From Lamellibrachia columna (lineage: Eukaryota; Annelida; Polychaeta; Sabellida; Siboglinidae), in NCBI GenBank assembly GCA_963662155.1, contig OY759262.1:16899282-16963281 (forward strand): DNA of 64,000 nucleotides, in the 5' to 3' direction. Below the pieces are notes generated by a model. That model saw only the letters and a list, made by a program, of their open reading frames with translations. It did no database searches and was not told where the DNA came from. This document shows positions 25,317 through 36,414 of the stretch, piece by piece (positions within the stretch are counted from its first letter, which is position 1; every line of letters starts with the position of its first letter). A program made the position numbers and the translations under genes.

Positions 25317-25404
25317 GACGTGAAATGCAAGCCGTACCAGAAGTGTGTGGTCAAAATCGTGCAGTGCTTCAGAGCACCGTGTCCCCATATTGCAGAGTGT
25401 GTCG
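25317..25404 (+). CDS. Exon 10: Cys-rich linker of Kunitz cassette 4
   Basis: 88 nt, phase 0 to 1, donor GTAAGT. It encodes DVKCKPYQKCVVK, VQCFRAPCPH and ECV, with three amino-acid changes from exon 5 (Val to Ile, Val to Arg, Gln to His). All five cysteines are conserved. Confidence 0.77.
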
Positions 25405-25897
25405 GTAAGTACAGCCGTACTTCGTTATGTGGAGCTCAGAGGTTACGTTTTGAGAATTTGATATATCAATCACCCCATCGTATTATAAAAAAAACATGGG
25501 GCCGCCCCGCAAACATCTTGTATTTCTTTTTCCGATCGAACTGACGTTACAGAAAATATTTAATATAACATGCAACCTTCTAATAAAATAATAAGTTGAC
25601 CGTTGATATAACTGAAGTATCAAGCATTGGTAATACATTGCCACAACTCATAATTGTACCTATGAATGTGAACATACATAGACCTATGTTGTTGACGTTT
25701 TTTGAAATCCATGAAATTATTATTACTAACATTTATGTAGCGCAATATATATGTGACCAGCTCGTTTACAGTCGCGTACAAAACGTGCAATAATACAAAC
25801 ATAATATATATATATAATATATAAAATATATATAATATATATTATTTTACATTCGAAGTAAAACACCGTTGATCCATTGGCACGATGTCGGTTTCAG

Positions 25898-26110
25898 ACG
25901 ACCCGAAGGGGCCGTGCCACGAGGCCCTTCTGGCACTGCCCCATCCGATCCTTATTGGAACGTACGTGCCTCAGTGCCAGGACGACGGCTACTACAGGCC
26001 TCAGCAGTGCAGCGCCAGCACCGGTCACTGCTGGTGCGTGACGAGGGACGGGTCGACGATCGAAGGAACGGAGACAGAGCCGGGAGAGCCGCGACACAAC
26101 TGCACTACAG
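25898..26110 (+). CDS. Exon 11: thyroglobulin type-1 domain 2
   Basis: 213 nt, acceptor CGGTTTCAG, phase 1 to 1. It has PQCQDDGYYRPQQC, STGHCWCV and GTETEPGE and all six cysteines. The donor CTACAG|GTACAC is the first of six tandem copies of a 49-bp repeat, so five further potential donors follow. Reading past the first donor reaches a stop within about 12 codons. Confidence 0.87.
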
Positions 26111-26394
26111 GTACACTGCAGCTGCAGAGGTTATTCACGGAGAAATAATTGCACTACAGGTACACTGCAGCTGCAGAGGTTATTCACGGAGAAATAATTG
26201 CACTACAGGTACACTGCAGCTGCAGAGGTTATTCACGGAGAAATAATTGCACTACAGGTACAGTGCAGCTGCAGAGGTTATTCACGGAGAAATAATTGCA
26301 CTACAGGTACACTGCAGCAGCAGAGGTTATTCACGGAGAAATAATTGCACTACAAGTACACTGCAGCTGCATAGGTTATTCACGGAGAAATAAT
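26101..26394 (+). repeat. 49-bp minisatellite carrying the exon 11 splice donor (6 copies)
   Basis: The unit starts TGCACTACAGGTACACTGCA and ends GGAGAAATAAT. The first unit overlaps the last 10 bases of exon 11. Exon 6 has just one related unit, so the expansion happened in unit 2. Confidence 0.95.
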
Positions 26395-27036
26395 GTTTGA
26401 TGCGAACAACAAAGTAGCGGCGTGTTTCTACACGTCGTCTACACTGCCTGTTTGGCGCCTCTCTCGCTATCCTACACTATGCCACACTGCAATACACTAT
26501 ATTGGCACTCTTGAATTTAGATATGCGTGTTACTGCTCGAAAGTGACATTTATCCAATGTCCACAAGTCAAGGAGAGATATTGGGGACAGAGAGATAGAG
26601 AGAGAGAGAGAAACGGTGGAGAGATACGGAGGGATAGATTGAAAGAGTGAGAGAGCGAGAGAGCGGGAGAGAGACAGAGAGAATAAGAGAGAGAGGGAGA
26701 GAGAGGGAGGGAAATATAGATACAGAGAGAGAGAGAGGAGGGAGAGAGCGAGACAGCGAAGGAGAATGAGAGAGAAGGGGAAGGAGACAAAGAGAGAGAG
26801 AGAGAGAGAGAGTGTGTGTGTGTGTGTGTGTGTTTGTGTGTGGGGGGGAGAGAAATTATTATTACTAACATTTATGTAGCGCAATATATATGTGACCAGC
26901 TCGTTTACAGTCGCGTACAAAACGTGCAATAATACAAACATAAAATATATATATAATATATAAAATATATATAATATATATTATTTTACATTCGAAGTAA
27001 AACACCGTTGATCCATTGGCACGATGTCGGTTTCAG

Positions 27037-27249
27037 ACGACCCGAAGGGGCCGTGCCACGAGGCCCTTCTGGCACTGCCCCATCCGATCCTTATTGGAAC
27101 GTACGTGCCTCAGTGCCAGGACGACGGCTACTACAGGCCTCAGCAGTGCAGCGCCAGCACCGGTCACTGCTGGTGCGTGACGAGGGACGGGTCGACGATC
27201 GAAGGAACGGAGACAGAGCCGGGAGAGCCGCGACACAACTGCACTACAG
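27037..27249 (+). CDS. Exon 12: thyroglobulin type-1 domain 3 (identical copy of exon 11)
   Basis: 213 nt, exactly 1139 bp downstream of exon 11, with an identical predicted protein, phase 1 to 1. Upstream intron, exon, 49-bp repeats (five copies here) and GA-rich tract are all copied. If both exons are spliced in, the protein has two identical adjacent thyroglobulin domains. A haplotype or assembly duplication is the main alternative, but the differing repeat counts argue against a simple artefact. Confidence 0.8.
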
Positions 27250-27484
27250 GTACACTGCAGCTGCAGAGGTTATTCACGGAGAAATAATTGCACTACAGGT
27301 ACACTGCAGCTGCAGAGGTTATTCACGGAGAAATAATTGCACTACAGGTACACTGCAGCTGCAGAGGTTATTCACGGAGAAATAATTGCACTACAGGTAC
27401 AGTGCAGCTGCAGAGGTTATTCACGGAGAAATAATTGCACTACAGGTACACTGCAGCTGCATAGGTTATTCACGGAGAAATAAT
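27240..27484 (+). repeat. 49-bp minisatellite carrying the exon 12 splice donor (5 copies)
   Basis: Same unit as after exon 11, but five copies, with single-base variants in a different order. Confidence 0.95.
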
Positions 27485-28204
27485 GTTTGATGCGAACAAC
27501 AAAGTAGCGGCGTGTTTCTACACGTCGTCTACACTGCCTGTTTGGCGCCTCTCTCGCTATCCTACACTATGCCACACTGCAATACACTATATTGGCACTC
27601 TTGAATTTAGATATGCGTGTTACTGCTCGAAAGTGACATTTATCCAATGTCCACAAGTCAAGGAGAGATATTGGGGACAGAGAGATAGAGAGAGAGAGAG
27701 AAACGGTGGAGAGATACGGAGGGATAGATTGAAAGAGTGAGAGAGCGAGAGAGCGGGAGAGAGACAGAGAGAATAAGAGAGAGAGGGAGAGAGAGGGAGG
27801 GAAATATAGATACAGAGAGAGAGAGAGGAGGGAGAGAGCGAGACAGCGAAGGAGAATGAGAGAGAAGGGGAAGGAGACAAAGAGAGAAAGAGAGAGAGAG
27901 AGTGTGTGTGTGTGTGTGTGTTTGTGTGTGGGGGGGAGAGGAAGAAAGAGAGCGAGATGGAGAGATTGAGAGGAGGAACAGGAAATGTCGACTTTTGTTA
28001 CATAATCATGCACTGATATATAATTACCTCTGTAGTTTTTGATTTTGTCTCTATTTCTAGAGTTGGGAAAAATAAACCTTCCCTGTCAGGTTGAAGATGA
28101 GCCTTGAGGTTAATGAATAACTTTGTACTAAATGTTGGTGTCCTGATCACTATGTTACATTACATTACATTAAACAACATTACATTACACTGCACTACAA
28201 TGCA

Positions 28205-28397
28205 CTACACTAAACTACACCGCACCGCACCGCACCACACCACACCACACCACACCACACCACACCACACCACACCACACCACACCACACCACACCACAC
28301 CACACCACACCACACCACACCACACCACACCACACCACACCACACCACACCACACCACACCACACCACACCACACCACACCACACCACACCACACTA
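28205..28397. repeat. (ACACC)n pentanucleotide repeat, unit 3
   Basis: About 38 nearly perfect units. Threonine/histidine ORFs on one strand and Trp/Cys/Gly/Val ORFs on the other are artefacts. Confidence 0.96.
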
Positions 28398-28566
28398 CAC
28401 GGCTACACTGCACTAAGCTTCTCTATGCCACGCTGCAACACACTATACTGGCACTATACCTTGAAATGAGATCTGCTTGTTACTGCTCGAGAATGACATT
28501 TGTTTCAATGTCCACAAGACAACCAATGGTCAGGACAATTAATCGGGACAACCCTTTCATTGCCAG

Positions 28567-28820
28567 AACACTGCCATCAGCCGAAAGATTCCGGGCTATG
28601 CGATGAACACATCGAACGCTACTACTACGATGCGAAAAGCAGACTGTGCTTTATATTCATCTACGGAGGCTGCGGGGGAAACGGAAACAACTTCAAGACG
28701 AGGGAGGAATGCGAAGACACGTGTCCTGTGTGTGGGCCGGTGTGCGCCATCTACTGCGAATTTGGCAACGTGATGGACGCGAACGGATGCGCCACCTGCG
28801 AGTGCTACGATCCGTGCAAG
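28567..28820 (+). CDS. Exon 13: Kunitz domain 5 + antistasin-like segment
   Basis: 254 nt, phase 1 to 0, donor GTAATT. This third copy of the exon 2 subtype is the most diverged ([37 protein letters not shown]). P1 is Asp. The homology to units 1 and 2 ends about 100 bp beyond the donor, so the right border of the unit duplication lies near 28920. Confidence 0.86.
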
Positions 28821-29235
28821 GTAATTTGTTTCGTAGACTGGCCGAGTTGCACTGGAAAAAAGGAAGCAGCTGGAAGAGCTAACGACCCGTTGAACTACAT
28901 AGTCACATTTTGGTAGGGCAATGCCAAAGGCAATGACAACTTCTTATCCCAATAACCATTTATGTGGACGTTTGACGTAGATCACGTAACTCGAAACAGT
29001 CGTAGAAAATACGCAAAGCATTGTGAGCAATTGTACGTAAATACGAAATTCCATTGTTCTGAGTTACGTAATCTACGTCAAAGGTTCCCGTTGGTTCCTT
29101 TGTAAAGTCCCCACCCCGATGGAATTTTTAAATGTTTAAGGTACTATAGGCGTGGGCCCCGGGCACGCATTTAAAATATCAGCCACATACATGGGAAATA
29201 TGAGGGAACATATGAAAGAAAATGTGAAGGAACGT

Positions 29236-29416
29236 ACATACATAGAGCCAGTCAACCATACATAGAGCCAGTTAAACATACATAGAGCCAGTCAAACATA
29301 CATAGAGCCAGTCAAACATACATAGAGCCAGTCAAACATACACAGAGCCAGTCAAACATACATAGAGCCAGTCAAACATACATAGAGCCAGTCAAACATA
29401 CGTAGAGCCAGTCAAA
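29236..29416. repeat. 20-bp minisatellite, 9 copies
   Basis: Unit CATAGAGCCAGTCAAACATA with single-base variants, in the exon 13-14 intron. The remaining sequence of 28920-29950 shows no exon. Confidence 0.93.
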
Positions 29417-29950
29417 CAGGCAGAGAGATACAAAAACTACTTCATAAAATAGAAAAATACGTTAAAAACGCACTTAATGTATCTATTTTTCACGAATGTA
29501 AATATATATGTATTCATTTTCTGACATTCTCTTTCTGACGTACTCCAACAGTTTCACTACTTCACCAGTGAACAGTTCACTAGTATTCCAGTGCACTATT
29601 ATTATGATTAATGTTGTTGTTATTATTTTTATTAATTACCAATTAGTATACTAGTAAATATGTACGTGTCTTACCTATCCTCTTAGTGCCTGGTGGCCCA
29701 TAAAGCTGCAATGCACATTATCCAGCTCATTCTGTGTTTGGCCGCTTGTTTTCCTTCATTCGTAAACTTCCTCAACATGTGTCGTTTTTCGCTTTTTCCA
29801 TAGAATTTCACCAGGTTATCTTTGGGCGACCCACTTTCCTTTCAGGTCTCCTGGTTAAAGCCCTCGGGCGTTCCCAATGCAGTTCCGTCTTCTCATCTTG
29901 ACTTATGTGTTCATCTTCTTTACCCTTTTTAATATTTCATTTTGTTGAAG

Positions 29951-30038
29951 GGTGTTCGCTGCAAGCCTGGCTATCGTTGCGAAGCCAAGATTGTGTCATG
30001 CGACAAGCCACGGTGTATCAAGACAGATTGTGTCACAG
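29951..30038 (+). CDS. Exon 14: Cys-rich linker of Kunitz cassette 5
   Basis: 88 nt, acceptor TTTTGTTGAAG, phase 0 to 1, donor GTAGGT. It encodes GVRCKPGYRCEAK, then SCDKPRC, ending TDCVT: five cysteines at the spacing of the other linkers. It is not a copy of the linkers at 20446 and 24034, so the third unit has an independent downstream exon. Confidence 0.75.
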
Positions 30039-30179
30039 GTAGGTAGATACATTATTAAGGGGGGACTTATGAATAAGTGTCCTACACTCACGCATACACA
30101 CACGCATATATGTTCGTTTACACGCATGAGATTTTAAATATGATTTAATTTTAAGCACATTATAAAGATTGTTCAATAT

Positions 30180-30420
30180 AATAATTTATGAGTTTAATTA
30201 TGATTGTGGTTACAGTTATGGTTGTTGTTATGGGTATGGTTACTATTAGTATTACTGTTATTATTAGTAGTAGTAGTAGTTTCGTCACCGCCAACGCCAC
30301 CACCATCACCATCATTACTATGATTACTATTATTATTATTATTAGTATTAGTAGTAGTAGTATCGTTACCGCCACCGACACAACCATCATTAATATTACT
30401 CTTACTATTATTATGTGTAT
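30180..30420. repeat. Trinucleotide-rich simple sequence
   Basis: Mixed TTA/TAG/CAC triplets directly upstream of exon 15. ORFs on both strands are composition artefacts. Confidence 0.8.
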
Positions 30421-30447
30421 AATAAGGACCATGCATACTGTGTCCAG

Positions 30448-30612
30448 TGCGGGAGGAGTGGCAGTGTCCATTCGTGCCCTTTAATGGCCGGATTAACCTA
30501 GACCCGACGTGTCCACCGCCTTGTAAGGAGGACGCCGATTGTGCCATCACACAGAAGTGCTGCGAGGCCCCGAGGCCGTGTGTTAACACGTGTCAGAACT
30601 CCGTCTACCCAG
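30448..30612 (+). CDS. Exon 15: WAP domain 1
   Basis: 165 nt, acceptor ACTGTGTCCAG, phase 1 to 1, donor GTTCGT. Eight cysteines in WAP order: QCP, TCPPPC, EDADC, QKCC, PC, TC. The usual KPGxCP opening is replaced by EEWQCP, making this the most divergent intact WAP of the set. WAP (four-disulfide core) domains are known as serine-protease inhibitors and antimicrobial modules. Confidence 0.8.
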
Positions 30613-31101
30613 GTTCGTTGTCTTGATGGCAATTATTAATCCTGACTGATCTGTTATTAACACATACGACATACTCCAGGCTGTATTGTAGGCTCACGAT
30701 TAGTCACAACATAATTTGCCGCTCGAGTAGAACACGTGGTAGTATTTAATTTATACCTGTACCACAGACGTCCATTGTCTATCTGCTTATGAACATTAGT
30801 GAACCAACTTTCATGAATGGTTAACGTAAAATGACGATTAATTTACATCGTAATAAATTATTTCCAGGATAGATAGAAACTGGGAGTTTTTGACATAAAT
30901 TGTTATTGTTTGACTGAATAAAAAACAATATTTTTCTGAATATAAAATATCACAATGTGACAAAATCAAACGTCGAAAGCAATTGTATCTTGTCAAGTAT
31001 TATAATAATTCGTCCGTGACTACCAACATAATTATGCATGCTAAAAAAACCGCTGTCAATCGCCATGTTGTGCCATTTCACCGATATATTTCATGGTGCA
31101 G

Positions 31102-31263
31102 TGAAAAAACCCGGCAAATGCCTGAAGTTCGTGTCACCCTACCCCCCGACCCCTTGTGCCCACCCTATCGACGAATGCCGCCATGACGGCGACTGCCCGG
31201 GCTCCCAGAAGTGCTGCCCTAGAAACCACTGCGGTGGACTTGTGTGTGGACCTCCGGTTCCAG
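31102..31263 (+). CDS. Exon 16: WAP domain 2
   Basis: 162 nt, acceptor CATGGTGCAG, phase 1 to 1, donor GTAGGC. Canonical WAP: KKPGKC, TPC, DECRHDGDCPGSQKCC, HCGGLVCGPPVPG, eight cysteines. It is closely related to the WAP exons at 38324, 38937 and 40423, with which it shares the KPGxC start and the GPPVPG-type end. Confidence 0.87.
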
Positions 31264-31369
31264 GTAGGCTCGAACAGACATGTAGTTGCACATATGGAAC
31301 AATTATTTCATCGAAACTTTGCATGATTTTGTTACAATGATTTGGTACTAAAGCCACCACTCTGCGGTC

Positions 31370-31790
31370 CCTAATTTTATTATTATTATTATTTAGTGTT
31401 ATTATTGTTATTGTTATTTGGTGTTATTGTTAATGTTATTAGTATTATTATAACATACTCATTATAATTATCATTGTTATTATTACTATTATTACCATGA
31501 AAAATATTGTTATTGTTTTGTATTAGTGTTATTAGTGTTATTAGTGTTATTAGTGTTGTTATTATCATCAATATTATTATCATTATTGAATGTTCTTTGT
31601 TATTGTTATTATTATTATTAAGTGATAATAATAATTATTATTGTTGTTATTATTAGTATTACCATTAAAAATAGTGTCAATATTATTTTGTATTGTAATT
31701 ATTATTAGTTTTGTTATTATCATCATTATTAAATGTAATTAAATGTAATTATTATTAGTTTTGTTATTATCATCATTATTAAATGCTTTC
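31370..31790. repeat. (TTA)n-rich simple sequence with a short tandem duplication
   Basis: TTATTATTG-type repeats. The end contains TAAATGTAATTATTATTAG in two tandem copies. Located between exons 16 and 17. Confidence 0.85.
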
Positions 31791-31920
31791 GGTTTGTCCA
31801 AATTCATATTACTTGGTTGCAATGACCTGCACATAGATTATAGTATTACTGTCTAATCTATACGAAAACAAGTTTGTTTGACAACAGTTTGTGACACTGC
31901 TGCGGTGTCTGTGCTTTCAG

Positions 31921-32094
31921 CGAACAAGGCCGGCAAATGCCCCTTGGTTCCATTTGGCTTTGAGCGGGAGGGTAAGGCAAGAACACTTCCTCCACCTCAA
32001 CCGTGCAAGGACGACACCGATTGTCCCGATGATCAGAAATGTTGTGATATGCAGATTCGTCCTGGCAATATGTGTCGCAAGCCAGTATTTCCAG
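31921..32094 (+). CDS. Exon 17: WAP domain 3 (six cysteines)
   Basis: 174 nt, acceptor GTGCTTTCAG, phase 1 to 1, donor GTGCGT. KAGKCPLVPFG opens the domain and CKDDTDCPDDQKCC forms the core, but only six cysteines remain, as judged against exon 21, its closest relative. The positions of Cys2 and Cys7, which pair in WAP folds, lack cysteine. A loss of one whole disulfide is the simplest reading. Confidence 0.82.
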
Positions 32095-32656
32095 GTGCGT
32101 GGTCATGACTAATACTAATCTTGCAGCGTCTTCGGTTTCGGTAAGGTCTTTACCGTTATATTTAGTTGGAGAAAATAAAGAGCTCTTTATTTTTTAAAGT
32201 GTCATTCTTTGTAGAAAATCGGAAGAATTGTTTATTGTGTCATAGGTATATCCAACAGATCCAGGAACCTCAACTTTTGAAATATATTAGCCTCATCCTT
32301 CACATGGAAAGTTTGACCTTGTGAGTTAGTGGGACTTGGTGAGACCGTCCTTTGTCATCAATTCTTTGACTACTTTAAAGGTAACACGTTTGTTGCTCAT
32401 GTAATAATATAATGTTCTTGGTACTAGAATGAAAATTTGTAAATTGTACTGCCCGCCAAAATGCGTTTAATAAGCCAGATACATATGTTTGCATTTTTAT
32501 TGTATCGGTCCGATTTGTGCATATGGCGCGAAACAATAGGGGCGGAGCTAGGCGAAGCTTGCTTTTCCGAAAGTTAATGGCATGCGTATCACGTGATCGC
32601 GGGATGGACGCGCCCACAGCCGCGACTTGCTCGAAGTTTGTAGACATTCGGGCAAC

Positions 32657-32673
32657 ATGGCTGACAATGACAG
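32657..32673 (+). CDS. Possible first coding exon of a nested gene
   Basis: ATG GCT GAC AAT GAC AG precedes a GTGAGT donor (phase 2), in a GC/CpG-richer patch (32510-32760) unlike the surrounding AT-rich intron, as at a promoter. The next strong acceptor (33272) continues in the same phase. Inference only; no family recognised. Confidence 0.25.
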
Positions 32674-33272
32674 GTGAGTTGTACGTGCACCGTTGCGTTC
32701 CTCGGCGAAGAGGAGGAAAAGGGATTTGGATCAGGCGAGATTGGCCACACGAGTGACACCGAAAGACCAAAAGGGATGTTGCGATCGCTTGAAGACTGTG
32801 TTAAAACTGAAAGACAGTGAAATGACAGAAGTTCTACTCTACACGTTAGTACATTTATTTTATTATTAGGCCCTATCGTATCGGCTTCGCATCGATACCC
32901 GGAGCCCTGCACGATCCTATGGCTATGCCGCATGTGGTGCCTTCACACAATTCAGGTTTAACACCAATTCAGTTGTTTCCAGAATGTGGGTTTTTATATA
33001 ATTCGTTCATGAACGTCTGTATATAAAAGGAATTTTAAAAAATATAAAAGTTTTAATTACAAGTGTGCCCCTAATAATCCAATGTGTCCGTTTTGAAAAT
33101 TTAACCAAATGCTGTTTAAGGCTGCACTAAAAGAGGTAATCACATGTAACACGTAACATTAACAATTCTTAGAGATTAATAATACAATTTTACTTTGGGG
33201 TGGTTATCCTATAATATAATTCCATATGAAATCAACTAACTGGTGATATTCTTGATTACTCTAATTTTTTAG

Positions 33273-33692
<420 letters not shown>

Positions 33693-33852
33693 TTATAAAA
33701 TTTAACTACAGCATAGAATATAAACAGTGTAAACGTTATTAATTATGGCTGCTCATCACATATTTTATAAGTAATCTTTTCCTGATTCAAAAAGTCATAA
33801 ACTGTATTGTTATAAACACACATTTAGCATCACCACATCCTTTCACCCACAG

Positions 33853-34047
33853 AGTTTGAAAAGTTCTGAAGAAAGAGGTGCAGGAAGAGAGAGAGATGGA
33901 TTGAAGAAATGGGTGCAGGAGAGTGCATTGAGAGGAAGAGGTGGAGGTAGATGTGGACGTGGCATAGCAAGATTTGTAAGACTCAAAAGAGCAGATTGTA
34001 CTCGCGTGACGAAACTAAGAAGCCAGAGAACAGTAAACAAGACATAA
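33853..34047 (+). CDS. Possible terminal exon of a nested gene
   Basis: A good acceptor (CCTTTCACCCACAG) opens 64 codons, Arg/Gly/Lys-rich (LKKWVQES, RGRGGGRCGRG, TKLRSQRTVNKT), to TAA. The phase does not fit the preceding candidate exon cleanly, so the model is incomplete or wrong. Confidence 0.25.
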   Translation, partial: SLKSSEERGAGRERDGLKKWVQESALRGRGGGRCGRGIARFVRLKRADCTRVTKLRSQRTVNKT

Positions 34048-34237
34048 TTAACCCCCAGACATGCAACTTTTGTGTTAAACTGAAGTCATTATGAACGTTA
34101 GGTAATATACTTTGTAGTGGTAAATTTGCATATTATTATCGTGTACATGCCACATTCCACAACTGTTTAGAAATAGGCAGGGACAACATTTGGTCTAAAA
34201 TATTTAAATGCTCATACAGGTAAAACTCATTTTAATA

Positions 34238-36210
34238 ACAAATTTAACAAGATTTAACAAGATTTGCCATCCAAGCCAAAGGCCCAGATGGCAAGTGGAC
34301 AAGGAAGCCATTGGCTTATCGAGAGTCCAACAATGTTCATCTACTTATAACCCGCCCTCCTGAGGTATGTGTCAACGTTGTTTTTAAACATATTCACGCT
34401 GCTAGCAGTTACACAATCTGTAGACAATTTGTTCCATTCATTTATTGTCCTCTGTGAGAACGAGTGCTTCCTGATGTCCAATCTACATTGATCCTTTACT
34501 AATTTTACCTCATGTCCTCTAGTTCTGCTATCCTTCTTGAGTGAGAAAAACATATTTCTATCAATATTTTCATACCCATTCAATATCTTAAAAACTTCAA
34601 TCTGATCTCCTCTTAACCTCCTTGTCTCTAGAGTTGTTAAACCACATTCTTTCAGGCGTTCTTCATAACTAAGGTCTCTCAGTTCTGGAATCATTTTAGT
34701 TGCTCTCCTTTGTATGCGTTCAAGCGTATCTATATCTTTCTTACGATATGGTCTCCATGCTTGTATACAGTATTCTAAATGAGGTCTAACTATTGCTTTA
34801 TAAAGAGGTATAATTAACTTTTTTCCCTTGTATGTTATGTTTCTTCTAATCAATCCAAGAATTTGATTACCCTTTGAAGCTGCAATACCACACTGCTCTG
34901 AAACTTTCATATCAGCGCTTATTGTAACTCCTAAGTCCTTTTCTTTTACAGTAGTACCCAGAACAGTATCTCCCATTTTATAGTTTACATTCAAGTTCCT
35001 ATGTCCTGTATGTAGGCATTTACATTTCCCAAAATTGAACAACATCTGCCATTTCTCAGACCATTTCACTAATCTGTCTAGATCGTTTTGTAAATGTTGT
35101 TTATCACCATCAGTATTAACCTTTCTAAACAGTTTTGTCTCATCCGCAAATTTCAGTACGTTACTTGTTATACTGTCGTCCAAGTCATTGATATAAATTA
35201 AGAATAATATAGGTCCTAATACTGATCCTTGAGGTACCCCACTCAAAACCGATTTCCAATTTGAAACTTCTCCATCTACTACAACTCGTTGTCTTCTGTC
35301 AGTCAGCCATTGTTCTATCCAGTCAGTTATGCTGTCCCCGATACCATGGGCTTTTAATTTAAGTAGTAATCTTTGATGTGGCACTTTGTCAAAAGCTTTC
35401 TGAAAATCTAAGTAGATAATATCTACTGGCGATCCCACGTCTATCCACTTAGTGATTTCTTCCAAAAAACATAACATATTTGTTAAGCATGACCTCGCTT
35501 TAAGGAATCCATGTTGAGATGAATTTAATAATTTATGCTTAACGAGGAATTCCACCATATGGTCTTTAATTAACCTTTCTAATAATTTACAAATCACTGA
35601 CGTTAAACTCACTGGTCTGTAATTCTCTGACTTATTTCTCGAACCCTTTTTAAATAATGGTATGATGTTTGCTTCTTTCCATTCAAACGGAACAACTCCC
35701 TCTTTTAATGACAAGTTGAATACTCTTGCAAGTGGTATACTGATTTGTTCTACTGTTTCCATTAGTAATTTTGGAGGAATCCCATCCACTCCCGGTGATT
35801 TGTTATCTTTCATTGCCTTTATTTTCTTAGCTACCAATTCTGGAGTTACAACTAACGGACCTAAATAGTCAGATTTAGCCCCCTGAAATTTAGCATCAGC
35901 AATTGGTAATGAACTAATATCTTCTTTGGTAAACACTGAACTGAAGTAACCATTTAGGTCTTCCGCCATTAAATACCCCTGTGATATTATATTTCCAGCA
36001 CTGTCTTCTAGAGGTCCAACCTTGTCTTGTACGTTTTGTTTACTCCTGACATATGCATAAAAACTCTTGCTGTCATTTTTTATGTTACATACTAGTTTTT
36101 GCTCATAGCTTCTTTTAGATTGTCTGATTTCAGTTGTAGCTGCATTAAGTGCCTCTTTGTATTTTGCATAGTCTTCGTCCTTTCTGGTACGACTATAAAC
36201 CCTCCACATA
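34238..36210 (-). mobile_element. CR1-like LINE copy B
   Basis: The minus-strand ORF (36227-34341, about 615 codons within the element) covers the same RT region as copy A without A's internal deletion. The catalytic motif is FADE instead of FADD (near 35140), so the enzyme should be inactive although the frame is open. It has the same 3' decamer repeats and exactly the same 5' border (CTCCACATA on the plus strand) as copy A. It lies antisense in the exon 17-18 intron. Confidence 0.92.
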
Positions 36211-36271
36211 GTTTGAATGAAATGCATATGAACATGTTATTAGTAAATAAAAGGCTTTGTGCTTCACATTA

Positions 36272-36414
36272 TGACAAATAATCCAGGCCCAATGGGAAGT
36301 GTTACTTCACCAAATTGGTTCTCGTGCAACCATCATTGCGAAATGGGCAATGACGTTGAACAACTGTGCTGCAACATGCAGCCTGACAAAATCCGTCAGC
36401 CGTCGATCTGTAAG
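36272..36414 (+). pseudogene. Decayed WAP-like exon between exons 17 and 18
   Basis: The reading TNNPGPMGSVTSP, SCNHHCEMGNDVEQLCC, NMQPDKIRQPSIC resembles WAP (KPGxC, C...C, KCC, CDMQIRPGNMC of exon 17) but lacks several cysteines. The expected acceptor position reads TTA instead of CAG. It lies next to CR1 copy B. Inference from pattern only; chance resemblance is possible. Confidence 0.4.

Larger units (their letters stand above)
25714..27960. repeat. 1.14-kb direct tandem duplication around thyroglobulin exons 11/12
   Basis: The sequence from AAATTATTATTACTAACATT (25714) recurs at about 26853 with an offset of 1139 bp through intron, exon, 49-bp repeats and GA tract. The junction lies where the first GA tract (GGGGGGAGAG) runs straight into the AT-rich intron. 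Only scattered substitutions and repeat-number changes separate the copies. Confidence 0.92.

Noticed and set aside
32517..32756. Unspliced 80-codon ORF over the CpG-rich patch
   Set aside because: Other frames are equally open there, and splicing from the GTGAGT donor gives a more plausible continuation.
36272..36414. P2X7-type intracellular Cys module
   Set aside because: W..C..C..M..E..CC fits superficially, but the PG start and the CC-to-C ending fit a decayed WAP better, and the neighbours are WAP exons.
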